This document shows, in pieces, positions 7,923-16,477 of a DNA stretch of 64,000 bases. The stretch's first letter is position 1. Every line of letters begins with the position of its first letter. The notes beneath the pieces were generated by a model. The model was not told the origin of the DNA. It saw nothing but the letters and a program-made list of their open reading frames with translations, and did not search any database. The stretch is from JBHJGO01 sp050331715. Lineage in GTDB: Bacteria; Cyanobacteriota; Cyanobacteriia; Cyanobacteriales; Microcoleaceae. The translations under genes were made by a program, and so were the position numbers. The stretch lies in NCBI GenBank assembly GCA_050331715.1, contig JBHJGO010000124.1:1-64000 (forward strand), in the 5' to 3' direction.

Positions 7923-10900
7923 ATGATCCCCCGGCATCTTTCTCTAAAAAACTTTCTGAGCTATCGAGCAGCTCAACTCAATTTCCTAGGGCTGCACACG
8001 GCTTGTATCTGTGGCTCCAATGGATCTGGAAAATCCTCCTTGCTAGAGGCGATCGCCTGGGCAGTGTGGGGAAACAGTCGGGCAGTTACTGAGGATGATC
8101 TGATTCATCTTGGGGAATTGGAAGTGCAAGTTGACTTCACTTTCATTAATCATGGAAATCTCTATCGAATCATTCGGCATCGTCGCCGTAATCAGTCCAG
8201 CACCCTGGAATTTCAAGTGGCAACGAATTCTGTAGAGGTGATTGAGCAGAATACCATTGCTCAGTTTCGACCTTTGACGGAGCGCGGAACACGGGCTACC
8301 CAACAAAAGATTCAGCATTACCTCAAGCTAGACTACGACACGTTTATCAATTCCGCCTATCTACGGCAGGGGCGGGCGGATGAATTCATGCTACGGCGAC
8401 CCACAGAACGGAAGGAGATTTTGGCGAGCCTGCTGAAACTGAATGAGTACGAACAGTTGGCGGAACGGGCCAAGGACGTATCGAAGCAGTACAAAGGACA
8501 AATTGACCAGCTCCAGAATACCGTCGTCGATATTCAAAATCAACTGCAAAACCGAGACACCCTTGCGGCTCATATTCTTCAGTTAAAGACGCAACTGGAA
8601 GCCCTACAATCTGAACAAACGGCGGATCAGACAAAATTACAAACTGCACAAAACCAACAACACGAAAAACAAACCTGGGAGCAACTCCGCCAGACAGAAC
8701 AGCAGCAGTACCAGGCGATGGCTCAGGACTACCAACGCTGGCAACAGGAACTCAACGCGATTCAGCAACAATGGCAGGAGCTAGAACAAATTCTGCAACA
8801 ATCTGACCAAATTCGGGCCGGACACGCACAGTTTCAACAGCTTGAAGCCCAGGATGAAGCCCTTAACCAACAATTCCAGCGAGATCAGGACTTACTGGCT
8901 CGTCGTCAACAGCTTCAGCAGCAGCAGCAACACCAGGCCCATCAAATTCAACAACAGATCCAGACGCTCACCACTCGCCTGGAAGCATTAGACCAGCAGG
9001 AAGCAGAACAGCTCAAGATTCTCGAACAACAGCCGGAAGTCGAGCAAGGTTTCGTCCACCTGCAGGCGGCCCGCGAACGCTTGAATAATCTAGATCAACT
9101 TCAGCTTCATGTGGCTCCCCTGACCCAGCAGCGTCAACAGGTACAAGCCCAGATTGACCAGTTACAGGCCCGTCACACTGCCCGTTTGGAAGAGCTATCA
9201 TCCCTGATTCAACAATTGCATCAGAACCTTCGCAACAAGGCTCCCCTTGACCGCAGACTGCAGCAGGCGGAGCAAAAAATTACTGAACTTGAGCAGAAAC
9301 AAACCTACCGCCAACAGGTTTTGGAGAAAGGTCAGGAACGCCGTAGCTTTATCGATGGCCTCCAACATCGTCAACAGGACTACGAAGCCCAACTGGCGGA
9401 GTTGAACCAGAAAATTCTCCTGCTGGAACAACCCAATCCGGATGCTGCTCAACTGCCGCTTGAAACGGAACCTCCCAAAAAAGCTACTCCTGCCTGTCCC
9501 CTCTGCGATCAACCTCTGGATGACCACCATCTCCGTCTGGTGATTCGCAAACATCGCCATCAACAAAAAACCGTTCGAGATCAGATCTGGGTGATTAATG
9601 AACAACTGGCCGCCTCTGAACAGGAAATTCAGGTACTCCGCAACGAATATCGCAGGCTGGATCAAGAACTAGGAGAATATCAAACCTGGCGAGAGCAACG
9701 GGGCGTGTTGCAGGTGAAATTAGCCAACCTGGATCAGCAAAGTTCTCAGCTTAACCAGGTCAGATCTGAAGTGGCTGAGATTAACCAACTGCTGCAAACC
9801 GGAGAATATGACCCAGACCTCAGTCAAGAATTGCACCTCCTGAATCAGCAAGTTCAAGCCCTGAACTACAGTGAACAAACCCATGCGCTGGCCCGCAACG
9901 AAGAAAAACGCTGGCGTTGGGTTGAGATCAAACACAGCAATCTACAACAGGCCCAGGCCAAGTTGAAGCAACTTCAATCTCAAAAACCAGAGCTAGAAAC
10001 TAAGCTGAAAGAGTTCAAAATTCGGCTGACCCATCTTCAGCAGGACTCTGAAATCCAACAACAAATTGCCCAACTGGATCGACAGCGGGCAGAGATTAAC
10101 TATTCTGCGGAAGCCCATACCCAGGTTAGAACGGCCCTGCGACAATCGCGGCACTGGCTGACCCAGGTGGAAAAGCTCAACGGAGCCCATCAGCAGTGCT
10201 CAAAGTTAAAGCATCGTTTTCAGGACGTTCAGCAGTTCACCGCAAAACAACATCAGGATCTGCAAACCATTCAGAGCAGAATTCAGCAACTCAATCAAAG
10301 GCTGCAAATTTCAGCAGATCCAACTTCAACAATCTGTAACCTGGAGCAACAAATTCAGCGGCGGCGTCACCAAATGGATCAGATCCTGAGTCAATTGGGA
10401 AGCTTAGACCAACAGCAATCCCATTTGAATACCCTGGAAACCGAAGTTAAAGAGAAACAGGAAGAACTCGACCACCTGCGTCGCCAACTACGGGTGCATC
10501 AAGAACTCACCCATGCCTTCGGTAAAAATGGCATTCAAGCGCTGATGATTGAAAATGTGTTGCCCCAGTTGGAAGCTGAAGCCAACCGAATTCTGGCCCG
10601 TCTCTCGGCTAACCAGCTTCACGTTCAATTCGTTACCCAACGCACAGGCCGCAGCAACCGATCCAGCAAGAAAAACAGTAAATTAATTGATACCCTGGAA
10701 ATTCTGATCGCAGATACCCAGGGAACCCGACCCTACGAAACCTACTCCGGTGGAGAAGCCTTCCGAATTAACTTTGCGATTCGACTGGCCCTGGCCAAGT
10801 TACTGGCCCAACGAGCCGGAGCAGCGCTACAACTTCTGATCATTGATGAAGGATTTGGAACTCAGGATCATGAGGGATGCGATCGCCTGATTGCCGCTAT

Positions 10901-11030
10901 TAATGCGATTGCCAGCGATTTTTCCTGTATCCTGACGGTGACTCACATTCCCCATTTGAAAGAGGCCTTTCAAGCCCGGATTGAAGTTCAGAAAACCGCT
11001 CAGGGATCGGAGTTGAAGCTTTCAGTGTAA
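7923..11030 (+). CDS. sbcC: DNA double-strand break repair ATPase SbcC (Rad50 family)
   Basis: An SMC-like ATPase that works with the SbcD nuclease to process hairpins and double-strand break ends. The 1035-aa protein has an N-terminal ATPase lobe with Walker A GSNGSGKSS (residues 31-39). Two long Gln-rich coiled-coil arms follow, roughly residues 180-500 and 560-850. They flank a zinc-hook CPLC (Cys525/Cys528) that dimerises the protein. The C-terminal lobe carries the ABC signature YSGGEAF (Ser942) and Walker B LLIIDEGFG (Asp975-Glu976). The coiled-coil composition (very rich in Q, E, L) gives long antisense open frames that are not genes. No sbcD is adjacent. A small inverted repeat follows the stop. 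Confidence 0.95.
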   Translation: MIPRHLSLKNFLSYRAAQLNFLGLHTACICGSNGSGKSSLLEAIAWAVWGNSRAVTEDDLIHLGELEVQVDFTFINHGNLYRIIRHRRRNQSSTLEFQVATNSVEVIEQNTIAQFRPLTERGTRATQQKIQHYLKLDYDTFINSAYLRQGRADEFMLRRPTERKEILASLLKLNEYEQLAERAKDVSKQYKGQIDQLQNTVVDIQNQLQNRDTLAAHILQLKTQLEALQSEQTADQTKLQTAQNQQHEKQTWEQLRQTEQQQYQAMAQDYQRWQQELNAIQQQWQELEQILQQSDQIRAGHAQFQQLEAQDEALNQQFQRDQDLLARRQQLQQQQQHQAHQIQQQIQTLTTRLEALDQQEAEQLKILEQQPEVEQGFVHLQAARERLNNLDQLQLHVAPLTQQRQQVQAQIDQLQARHTARLEELSSLIQQLHQNLRNKAPLDRRLQQAEQKITELEQKQTYRQQVLEKGQERRSFIDGLQHRQQDYEAQLAELNQKILLLEQPNPDAAQLPLETEPPKKATPACPLCDQPLDDHHLRLVIRKHRHQQKTVRDQIWVINEQLAASEQEIQVLRNEYRRLDQELGEYQTWREQRGVLQVKLANLDQQSSQLNQVRSEVAEINQLLQTGEYDPDLSQELHLLNQQVQALNYSEQTHALARNEEKRWRWVEIKHSNLQQAQAKLKQLQSQKPELETKLKEFKIRLTHLQQDSEIQQQIAQLDRQRAEINYSAEAHTQVRTALRQSRHWLTQVEKLNGAHQQCSKLKHRFQDVQQFTAKQHQDLQTIQSRIQQLNQRLQISADPTSTICNLEQQIQRRRHQMDQILSQLGSLDQQQSHLNTLETEVKEKQEELDHLRRQLRVHQELTHAFGKNGIQALMIENVLPQLEAEANRILARLSANQLHVQFVTQRTGRSNRSSKKNSKLIDTLEILIADTQGTRPYETYSGGEAFRINFAIRLALAKLLAQRAGAALQLLIIDEGFGTQDHEGCDRLIAAINAIASDFSCILTVTHIPHLKEAFQARIEVQKTAQGSELKLSV

Positions 11031-11039
11031 GGGAATTCC

Positions 11040-11061
11040 CCAACAAAAATTCCGTTGTTGG
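11040..11061. terminator. Inverted repeat between convergent sbcC and uracil-DNA glycosylase genes
   Basis: CCAACAA (11040-11046) pairs with TTGTTGG (11055-11061) across an eight-base loop, 10 bp after the sbcC stop. A second overlapping GGAATT/AATTCC pairing exists nearby. There is no clean T-tract, so a terminator role is only suggested by its position between convergent ends. Confidence 0.3.
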
Positions 11062-11086
11062 AACTCTTCCAAAATTCACAACTTCT

Positions 11087-11809
11087 CTAAAACTCAGCCG
11101 CCTCCGCTGTGGTCAATTCATCCAATTTACGACGGACTGCCTGAATATCCTGCCACATTAACCACTTGGGTTGACCCTTCTCACGGGATTGATTTCGCAA
11201 AAGGTATGCGGGGTGGAAGATTGGCATACACAGTCGCCCTTCCCACTCCATCCATTCTCCCCGAATCTTGGTAATCCCTCGCTTGTCTCCGGTGAGGGAT
11301 TTAACCGCTGTGGCCCCGGTCATCAGGATGATCTTCGGATCTACCAGACGGATTTGTTCCAGGAGATAGGGTTTACAGGCAGCTAGTTCTTGCAGGGTAG
11401 GGGTGCGGTTTTCCGGCGGACGACAACGAATTGCATTGGAAATATAAACCTCTTGCTCGGTACTCAACCCCACGGAGGCCAGGATTTTATCGAGCAGTTG
11501 TCCCGAACGCCCCACGAAGGGAAGACCCTGTTCATCTTCATTCTGACCGGGTGCTTCCCCCACAATCATAATTGGAGCTTGGCGATTGCCACGACCAATC
11601 ACTGCATTGGTTCGATTAGCGCCCAATTCACAGCGGTGACATCGTCCGCAGTGCTCGGCAATTTCCTCCATAGACTGGTAAGTACCGGAGGGAATCGGAA
11701 CCTGAGCATCGGTCGGAATTTTTTCAGTATCAACCTCTGGAGTAACTTCAGTGGAGGAAGTGGACTCTGAACCTGCGCCGAACAGGTTCAACTGTTGTTC
11801 GTTGGACAT
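11087..11809 (-). CDS. Uracil-DNA glycosylase, family 4
   Basis: Removes uracil from DNA, starting base-excision repair. The 240-aa protein has a disordered N-terminal ~55 residues and then the [4Fe-4S]-binding Cys pair CGRCHRCELG. It also has VIGRGNRQAPIMIVGEAPGQ-type motif A (GEAPGQNEDEQGLPFVGRSG), YISNAIRCRPPENRTP with the third Cys, and CKPYLLEQIRLVDPKIIL. Near the C-terminus is the HPAYLLRN motif. This layout matches thermophile/cyanobacterial family-4 enzymes rather than E. coli Ung. Convergent with sbcC; no operon partner. Confidence 0.9.
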   Translation of the reverse strand: MSNEQQLNLFGAGSESTSSTEVTPEVDTEKIPTDAQVPIPSGTYQSMEEIAEHCGRCHRCELGANRTNAVIGRGNRQAPIMIVGEAPGQNEDEQGLPFVGRSGQLLDKILASVGLSTEQEVYISNAIRCRPPENRTPTLQELAACKPYLLEQIRLVDPKIILMTGATAVKSLTGDKRGITKIRGEWMEWEGRLCMPIFHPAYLLRNQSREKGQPKWLMWQDIQAVRRKLDELTTAEAAEF

Positions 11810-11954
11810 AAACCCTGATCAAAAACCTGATAAATGCTGCAATTAACCTTTTGTTAAATCCTAAGGGGATTTTAACGAATATGATTGTTAAGTTTCGGGT
11901 CGCAAACTTGCGAGTCTATAGTATAGCCGCCATGATTTAGGGGATGCTACTGCC

Positions 11955-12644
11955 ATGCGCTCGCCAGTGATGTCTTTTTCTAGTCTGTTCCGCGATCGCT
12001 CCCATGCAGGTGATGAAATGGCCAGTGCCATTGCCACAAAACTAGCGCAGAATCCTGCGAGTTCAGGGGCAGCTCCTATCGTCTATGCCCTACCCAAGGG
12101 GGGGCTTCCAGTTGCTGAACCGATTGCCCGGCGGCTGCAATGTCCATTAAGCGTAATTGTTGCCAAAAAAATTACCCATCCTGACAATTCTGAGTTGGCG
12201 CTTGGGGCCGTTACTGCTGATGGCTGCGTTCTGTGGTCAAAGCGTCAACCCGAGGATCAAGAGGAGCGGCGAATCCTGCTGCAACCGGCTCAGCAAAAGG
12301 CAGAAGAACAATGGCAGTCCTTTGCTGCAAGTTGTCCAAGTATTAACCCAGAAGGCATGCTGGCATTGCTCGTTGATGACGGTATTGCGACGGGGATGAC
12401 CATGGCAGTAGCACTCCAATCCCTCCGAGCTAGATGTCCAGCAGAAATTTGGATTTGTGTTCCAGTAATCCCGTTGGAGCAGGTGCAGTCTTTCAGGAGC
12501 TATTGTGATCAGTTGATCGCGTTGAAAGCACCGCGCATGTTTTTAAGTGTGGGTCGTTTTTATCAAAGCTTCACTCAGGTTGATCTGCCCACTGCAATTT
12601 CCTATCTCCAAATGCAGCAGGAATGGCGATCGCCTTCTCGCTAG
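11955..12644 (+). CDS. Phosphoribosyltransferase family protein
   Basis: A 229-aa type I PRTase-fold protein. It has an N-terminal substrate loop (YALPKGGLPVAEPIARRL), a conserved VIVAKKITHPDNSELALGAV, and the PRPP-binding motif LALLVDDGIATGMTMAVAL around residues 135-153. Such proteins are widespread in cyanobacteria; the substrate is unknown, and some homologues are fused to dienelactone hydrolase-like domains. ATG 11955 or ATG 11970 (MSFSSLFRDR) may be the start. The second fits the family better, because FRDR/AG begins the conserved core. HIP1 sites lie at both ends of the gene. Confidence 0.85.
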   Translation: MRSPVMSFSSLFRDRSHAGDEMASAIATKLAQNPASSGAAPIVYALPKGGLPVAEPIARRLQCPLSVIVAKKITHPDNSELALGAVTADGCVLWSKRQPEDQEERRILLQPAQQKAEEQWQSFAASCPSINPEGMLALLVDDGIATGMTMAVALQSLRARCPAEIWICVPVIPLEQVQSFRSYCDQLIALKAPRMFLSVGRFYQSFTQVDLPTAISYLQMQQEWRSPSR

Positions 12645-12705
12645 TCTGGTAACACAATTGATATAGTGGAGGCTAAACCTACTGCCCTGTTTTCCAGCTT
12701 GTCCT

Positions 12706-12996
12706 ATGAGAGTGTGGCACTTCTGGTGGCGAAATCTGGTCTATTCCGCTCAGCACAATCCTCCCCAGTTTGTTGAGGTAGTAATGTTGGCTGTGGCCGT
12801 TGTTCTCCTGGGTCTGTGGAGTTTCTCAAACTCGTGGGCCTGTCTAGTCCTCTGCCTCAGTTATGCAGCGGGTTCTTCAATGGCAATGTTGGTACGAGAA
12901 ACGATTGCCCCTTCACCGCAGGCGCATCCAACCCAAGCTGTTGCTGTTTTGCTGCTATTAATAAGTCTTTTCACCCTAGCGGAAGTCGTTCTGTGA
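12706..12996 (+). CDS. Small membrane protein of unknown function (96 aa)
   Basis: Three hydrophobic segments can be seen: residues ~24-42 (VVMLAVAVVLLGLWSF), ~44-60 and ~76-95 (AVAVLLLLISLFTLAEVVL). The N-terminus is basic and Trp-rich, suggesting inner- or thylakoid-membrane insertion. I recognise no family. It follows the phosphoribosyltransferase gene by 61 bp in the same direction and could be co-transcribed. Confidence 0.6.
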   Translation: MRVWHFWWRNLVYSAQHNPPQFVEVVMLAVAVVLLGLWSFSNSWACLVLCLSYAAGSSMAMLVRETIAPSPQAHPTQAVAVLLLLISLFTLAEVVL

Positions 12997-13058
12997 GAGC
13001 TAGCGATGAGATACTATCAAATTAGAAATGGTGTCAATAACCTGAGCAAACAAGACGA

Positions 13059-13349
13059 ATGACAAGTTCTGAGGAAATCGACCAGAGGTTCCGTGAAATT
13101 GACCAAGAATTAAGTGAGCTGCGACAGGTTCAGAATAATCTTTCTGGTCAACTGGAGCAATTAACTCGCATTTCTGTCAGCTTGGTGGAGTTGTCCAGAG
13201 TACAACAGGAAGAGCTGAGCGTGATGCGGGAGCAGGCGAATCGAGACCGGGAGCAGGCGAATCGAGACCGGGCCGCGTGGCAAGCGGAGAGCAGACAAAT
13301 TTGGGAATATCTCTTGAGAGAACGTCCAAATGGTAGTTCTCCGAGGTAG
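13059..13349 (+). CDS. Short coiled-coil protein of unknown function (96 aa)
   Basis: Nearly the whole protein is one predicted coiled coil (MTSSEEIDQRFREIDQEL to about residue 85), rich in E, Q, R and L. A 21-bp direct duplication around 13227-13268 encodes REQANRD twice, showing recent in-frame repeat growth. Small proteins of this type are common downstream of membrane-protein genes in cyanobacteria; no function is known. Confidence 0.6.
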   Translation: MTSSEEIDQRFREIDQELSELRQVQNNLSGQLEQLTRISVSLVELSRVQQEELSVMREQANRDREQANRDRAAWQAESRQIWEYLLRERPNGSSPR

Positions 13350-13395
13350 TCAGCCAGCGGATAGAAGGACTATTTAAGCTAAAGTAAACGATACA

Positions 13396-13448
13396 TATAG
13401 CAATCACAAATGATTTGTGAAATAGGGGTGAAGGGGGCGTTGCCCCCT
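13396..13448 (+). repeat. Dispersed intergenic repeat, copy 1
   Basis: About 51 bp starting TATAGCAATCACAAATG matches, at 44 of 51 positions by eye, the reverse complement of 60231-60280. It holds a TCACAAA-TGA-TTTGTGA hairpin and a GC-rich hairpin AGGGGGC-GTT-GCCCCCT. Both copies are intergenic and in opposite orientations, as expected for a small mobile or structural repeat. Confidence 0.7.
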
Positions 13449-13462
13449 CCATAGTGCTTTTC

Positions 13463-14371
13463 ATGATTGATTTAGGATTGCTACACACCCATTTAAAAAG
13501 ATCGATAAAATCAATAAACATCGTGACAATTAATGAAAACACGCTGAAGGTTGGTGACCTGGAATGGTTTTACCGAGAGGTTAACCCAGCAGAAACTGAC
13601 AAGATTCCCATTCTGCTACTGCACGGATTGGTCTCTCAGAGCTACAGTTGGACATTAGTCCTGGAGGGATTGGCGGCCCAGGGATATCGGGCAATTGCTC
13701 CTGATTGGATTGGTTCTGGATTTTCTCAAATTCCTGAAAAACGAGAGTTTGACTACACTCCTGATAGCTTTATCAACGCCCTGGCTGAGTTGATTCAAGC
13801 ACTAGAGTTACAATCTTTTCACCTGATTGTGCAGGGATTCTTAGGATCGGTCGGTTTACAGTACGCTCTTCGTTACCCGCAACAGATTGAACGGTTAATT
13901 ATTTTGAATACACCCATTACGGCTCCTGTTAAGCTTCCCTGGAAAATTCAGCAGATGGGCTTACCATTCGTGGGTGACATGATGACCCAAGACCCCCTGT
14001 TAGTTGACCGAACCCTGGAAGGAGGCAGTGGCTTTGTGATTGAAGACCAAGACTTGGATGTTTATCGTCGTCCCTTTCTCAAATCCTCTGCCGCTGGTCG
14101 TGCCTTGATGGCTGTCATCAAGAATCTACAACTGAAATCAGTCGTCCCTGAGATTGAAGCTGGCTTAAAAACCTGGAAAAACCCAGTTCAAATTATTTGG
14201 GGAATGGGCGATCCCTGGTTGAGGGCTGAGCCTATTCAAGTCTTGGTTCAATCCATGCCCCAGGCTGAATTTGTCAAATTAGAGGATGCTAAACATTATC
14301 CTCAAAATCACTGGCCCAAAGAAATTAATGAGTCAATTATTTTCTTTTTAAGAAAGCAAGCGATCAGTTAG
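13463..14371 (+). CDS. Alpha/beta-fold hydrolase
   Basis: Alpha/beta hydrolase of the haloalkane dehalogenase/epoxide hydrolase-like branch. The oxyanion region ILLLHGLVSQSYSW is followed by DWIGSGFSQIPEKREFDYTP. The expected nucleophile elbow reads VQGFLGSVG, with Leu instead of the usual Asp or Ser between Gly-Phe and Gly. The late acid/base part is GMGDPWLRAEP and ending AKHYPQNHWP. The atypical elbow raises the possibility of a non-catalytic member. The start is uncertain: ATG 13463 is inside a dispersed repeat, while GTG 13523 (VTINENTLKVGDLEWF) begins where family members usually do. Substrate unknown. Confidence 0.8.
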   Translation: MIDLGLLHTHLKRSIKSINIVTINENTLKVGDLEWFYREVNPAETDKIPILLLHGLVSQSYSWTLVLEGLAAQGYRAIAPDWIGSGFSQIPEKREFDYTPDSFINALAELIQALELQSFHLIVQGFLGSVGLQYALRYPQQIERLIILNTPITAPVKLPWKIQQMGLPFVGDMMTQDPLLVDRTLEGGSGFVIEDQDLDVYRRPFLKSSAAGRALMAVIKNLQLKSVVPEIEAGLKTWKNPVQIIWGMGDPWLRAEPIQVLVQSMPQAEFVKLEDAKHYPQNHWPKEINESIIFFLRKQAIS

Positions 14372-14471
14372 GTGATTGCTTAATAATTGAAATACTCAGT
14401 GGCATTTGGAGTTCCTGCCAGAGCTTAATAGCTCAACTGAATTCTGACTCAGCCGGGAGAAGATGGATGAT

Positions 14472-14505
14472 CCGGTGTTGATGAGACTCCGGTGTTGATG
14501 AGACA
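14472..14505 (+). repeat. 17-bp tandem duplication upstream of petG
   Basis: CCGGTGTTGATGAGACT (14472-14488) is followed directly by the same 17 bases with one change at the last position (14489-14505). It lies 42 bp before the petG start and may alter promoter spacing. Confidence 0.7.
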
Positions 14506-14546
14506 ATGCTAAAATACTGAAAACATTTAATTAAAGGAGTTTCAAC

Positions 14547-14663
14547 GTGGTAGAGCCTTTACTCTCAGGAATTGTTTTAGGTTTGATTGTCGTTACTCTG
14601 CTGGGCTTGTTCTTCAAAGCTTACGAGCAGTATCGTCGTGGCAATCAGTTGAATATTGACTAG
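14547..14663 (+). CDS. petG: Cytochrome b6-f complex subunit V (PetG)
   Basis: A 38-residue single-span membrane protein required for assembly and stability of the cytochrome b6f complex in thylakoids. The product reads (M)VEPLLSGIVLGLIVVTLLG, then LFFKAYEQYRRGNQLNID. The PLLxGIVLGLxxVTLxGLF core is diagnostic, and the length equals the normal 37-38. The start codon is GTG, preceded by AAGGAG (14534-14539) with a seven-base spacer, which fixes the start. The stop is TAG, a sign that TAG is a working terminator here. A GC hairpin follows at 14700. Confidence 0.93.
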   Translation: MVEPLLSGIVLGLIVVTLLGLFFKAYEQYRRGNQLNID

Positions 14664-14699
14664 CAGCGGTCAATTTTGATTGAGTATAGCGTCAGGTGA

Positions 14700-14717
14700 T
14701 TCCCGCCTCTGCGGGAA
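14700..14717. repeat. GC-rich hairpin downstream of petG
   Basis: TTCCCGC (14700-14706), loop CTCT, GCGGGAA (14711-14717). A near-identical hairpin occurs at 19010-19027, and a weaker one near 22605. With no T-tract on the petG strand it could be either a terminator or a member of a dispersed hairpin family. Confidence 0.5.
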
Positions 14718-14788
14718 CCCAAAAAAGCTGGTAACCCCACCTACCGTAGGATTGAGACCCATAGTAGAGAACTAGACCTTACGCGGAG

Positions 14789-15634
14789 CTATTCGGCTAG
14801 CCAGGAAGAGCCGTTAGAATAATTCAGCTCATTATGCAGAATGCGTTCGTATACTTCAGGTAACGCATCCGTCATCACATTATCCTCAATCCCGTAGCCT
14901 AAGCTTGTCCAAGTGCCAGACAATAGATCCAGAACCCGATCCAGCTTACCTCGTCTCAAAAGACGCGCCACGTCATTATCCCAAAATTCCTTGTCTAGTA
15001 GCCATTCATAAATCACAATATCCTGATACTCAGGCCCGAAACTGTAGTGGGCCTCTGGTGAGAACTGGGGAAGGTTCGGATGATAGCGTTCAGACAGCTT
15101 TTCCCACGTTGTGCTTAAGATCTGATAGCGCCCCGCAGCAGTGGTACAAGTTCCCCGATTTGGCCCCCGAACAATTTCTACACAACGGTCGGGGTGATAA
15201 CTCAAATCTGAAAGAAACTCGCCCCCGTAGAGCACATGGTACGGCTTACTATAGTTCGATTCGCTGGCCGAAATGGTTCGCATTAAAGCACGAATGTAGG
15301 GATCGCCTCCCTCCATCACCAGGGGAGGCCATTTCTTCTCAATAGATTCGTCAATTAATCGTCCTGAGTTAGAAGAGAAGAAAGATCTAGAAGAATGCCG
15401 ACTCTTGGAACGCTCCAATCCAACAAAGGTTCCTGCTACCAAGAACAGACAGACAATCAAGGTTAACCGACTAGCCACTCGTGATCTAGCCCGACTCCGA
15501 CGAGAGCGATAGAGCCGCCTCGCCTGGGAAACTGACCAGTCATCAATGTGCTGCCCACCCCCATGAATATTAACCCCGATTGGTTGGCTGGACTGTTGTC
15601 GAGTGACCGTCCTAGCCTTCTTCGCTCGATACAT
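14789..15634 (-). CDS. Membrane-anchored lysozyme-like protein, GH104 family
   Basis: A 281-aa protein with a basic cytoplasmic N-terminus, one membrane span at about residues 51-70 (SRLTLIVCLFLVAGTFVGL), and a periplasmic domain matching the lambda endolysin/GH104 muramidase fold. Seen are DPYIRALMRTISASES (Glu/Ser catalytic region), YHVLYGGEFLSDLSYHPD, CVEIVRGPNRGTCTTAAGRY, and LLSGTWTSLGYG. It probably cuts peptidoglycan glycan strands. Its ATG lies four bases after the stop of the upstream SDR gene, so the two form an operon. This is a chromosomal cell-wall enzyme rather than a phage lysin; no holin or phage genes are near. Confidence 0.82.
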   Translation of the reverse strand: MYRAKKARTVTRQQSSQPIGVNIHGGGQHIDDWSVSQARRLYRSRRSRARSRVASRLTLIVCLFLVAGTFVGLERSKSRHSSRSFFSSNSGRLIDESIEKKWPPLVMEGGDPYIRALMRTISASESNYSKPYHVLYGGEFLSDLSYHPDRCVEIVRGPNRGTCTTAAGRYQILSTTWEKLSERYHPNLPQFSPEAHYSFGPEYQDIVIYEWLLDKEFWDNDVARLLRRGKLDRVLDLLSGTWTSLGYGIEDNVMTDALPEVYERILHNELNYSNGSSWLAE

Positions 15635-15638
15635 TCAG

Positions 15639-16298
15639 CTACTCCACACTGGCAAACATCTGCTCAAAGGACTGCTGAGTGGCTTCAGATCGAGCCACAA
15701 CCTCAACGATTTTATTACGTGCTGCTGGAATTGACAACGCTTCGACACAAACCTGAGCAACTTTCATGCGAGGAATATTGCCCTCAAATAGGGTATCGGC
15801 CTCTTCCATGACCAGAGGTCGGGCATCATCTTCATTTTGCAGCCCTCCCGGTCGAACAATGGTGTAGGTCAGGCCGCTCTGTTGCAGATAGGCTTCAGCT
15901 TGTTTTTTCCAGAATAGAACGAGCCAGAAGAGGTTCAGTGGATGGAAGAACCGGGAAACGCAGAGGGAGGAAACCAGAACAAATTGCTCAATTCCCTCCG
16001 TTCTGGCAAGCTGCACCAGGTTCTTGGTTCCTTCGTAATCCACTCGATAGGGGCCGGTAAAGTCAAAGTTAGGAGCTGCTCCAGTAGCACAGAGTAAAAC
16101 GGTACTGTCTCCTATTCCACTGGCTAAAGTTTCCGGTTGCATGACATCTCCCACAACCAACTCTACGGTTGGAGGAAGGACTTGCTTTGCCGATTCCAAA
16201 TCCCGCACCAATGCGCGAACTGGAATTTCTTTTTTTACCAATTCAGTCACAATTCGGCGACCCGTTTGGCCTGTTGCACCTGCTACAAATGCTTTCAT
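15639..16298 (-). CDS. NAD(P)-binding atypical short-chain dehydrogenase/reductase
   Basis: A 219-aa Rossmann protein starting MKAFVAGATGQTGRRIVTEL. GATGQTG (residues 6-12) is the dinucleotide-binding glycine motif, followed by VRALVRDLESA, VVGDVMQPETL and FVLVSSLCVSRFFHPLN. The YIVRPGG-type block reads YTIVRPGGLQNE. The extended atypical SDR pattern resembles cyanobacterial relatives of Tic62/HCF173-like proteins. Catalytic YxxxK is not evident, so it may bind rather than turn over nucleotide. First gene of a two-gene operon with the GH104 gene. Confidence 0.85.
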   Translation of the reverse strand: MKAFVAGATGQTGRRIVTELVKKEIPVRALVRDLESAKQVLPPTVELVVGDVMQPETLASGIGDSTVLLCATGAAPNFDFTGPYRVDYEGTKNLVQLARTEGIEQFVLVSSLCVSRFFHPLNLFWLVLFWKKQAEAYLQQSGLTYTIVRPGGLQNEDDARPLVMEEADTLFEGNIPRMKVAQVCVEALSIPAARNKIVEVVARSEATQQSFEQMFASVE

Positions 16299-16477
16299 TC
16301 TTAATGATCCCAAAACAAATCCAAAGGTGTTGACATATTGATGAATTTACTGAGAATCGACGCTAGATTGTACAAAGAGATTGATAAAAGTTCAGTATAA
16401 CCATTGTAGCGACTACCCGTTTGTCAGGGGCATCCTTAGAACAAGAGCACATGCATAAGTCCCAGGAGAAGCCAATC

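Noticed and set aside
9198..9665. 155-codon open frame on the minus strand inside sbcC
   Set aside because: It is the antisense of a Gln/Leu-rich coiled coil, which leaves few stops on the reverse strand. It has no ribosome-binding site, and the plus-strand gene is certain.
11390..11770. 126-codon plus-strand frame opposite the uracil-DNA glycosylase
   Set aside because: Shadow of a confident family-4 UDG gene with all motifs; residue content is unlike a protein.
14789..15634. GH104 lysozyme as a prophage remnant
   Set aside because: It has a membrane anchor and a chromosomal operon partner (SDR), and no other phage gene is near.
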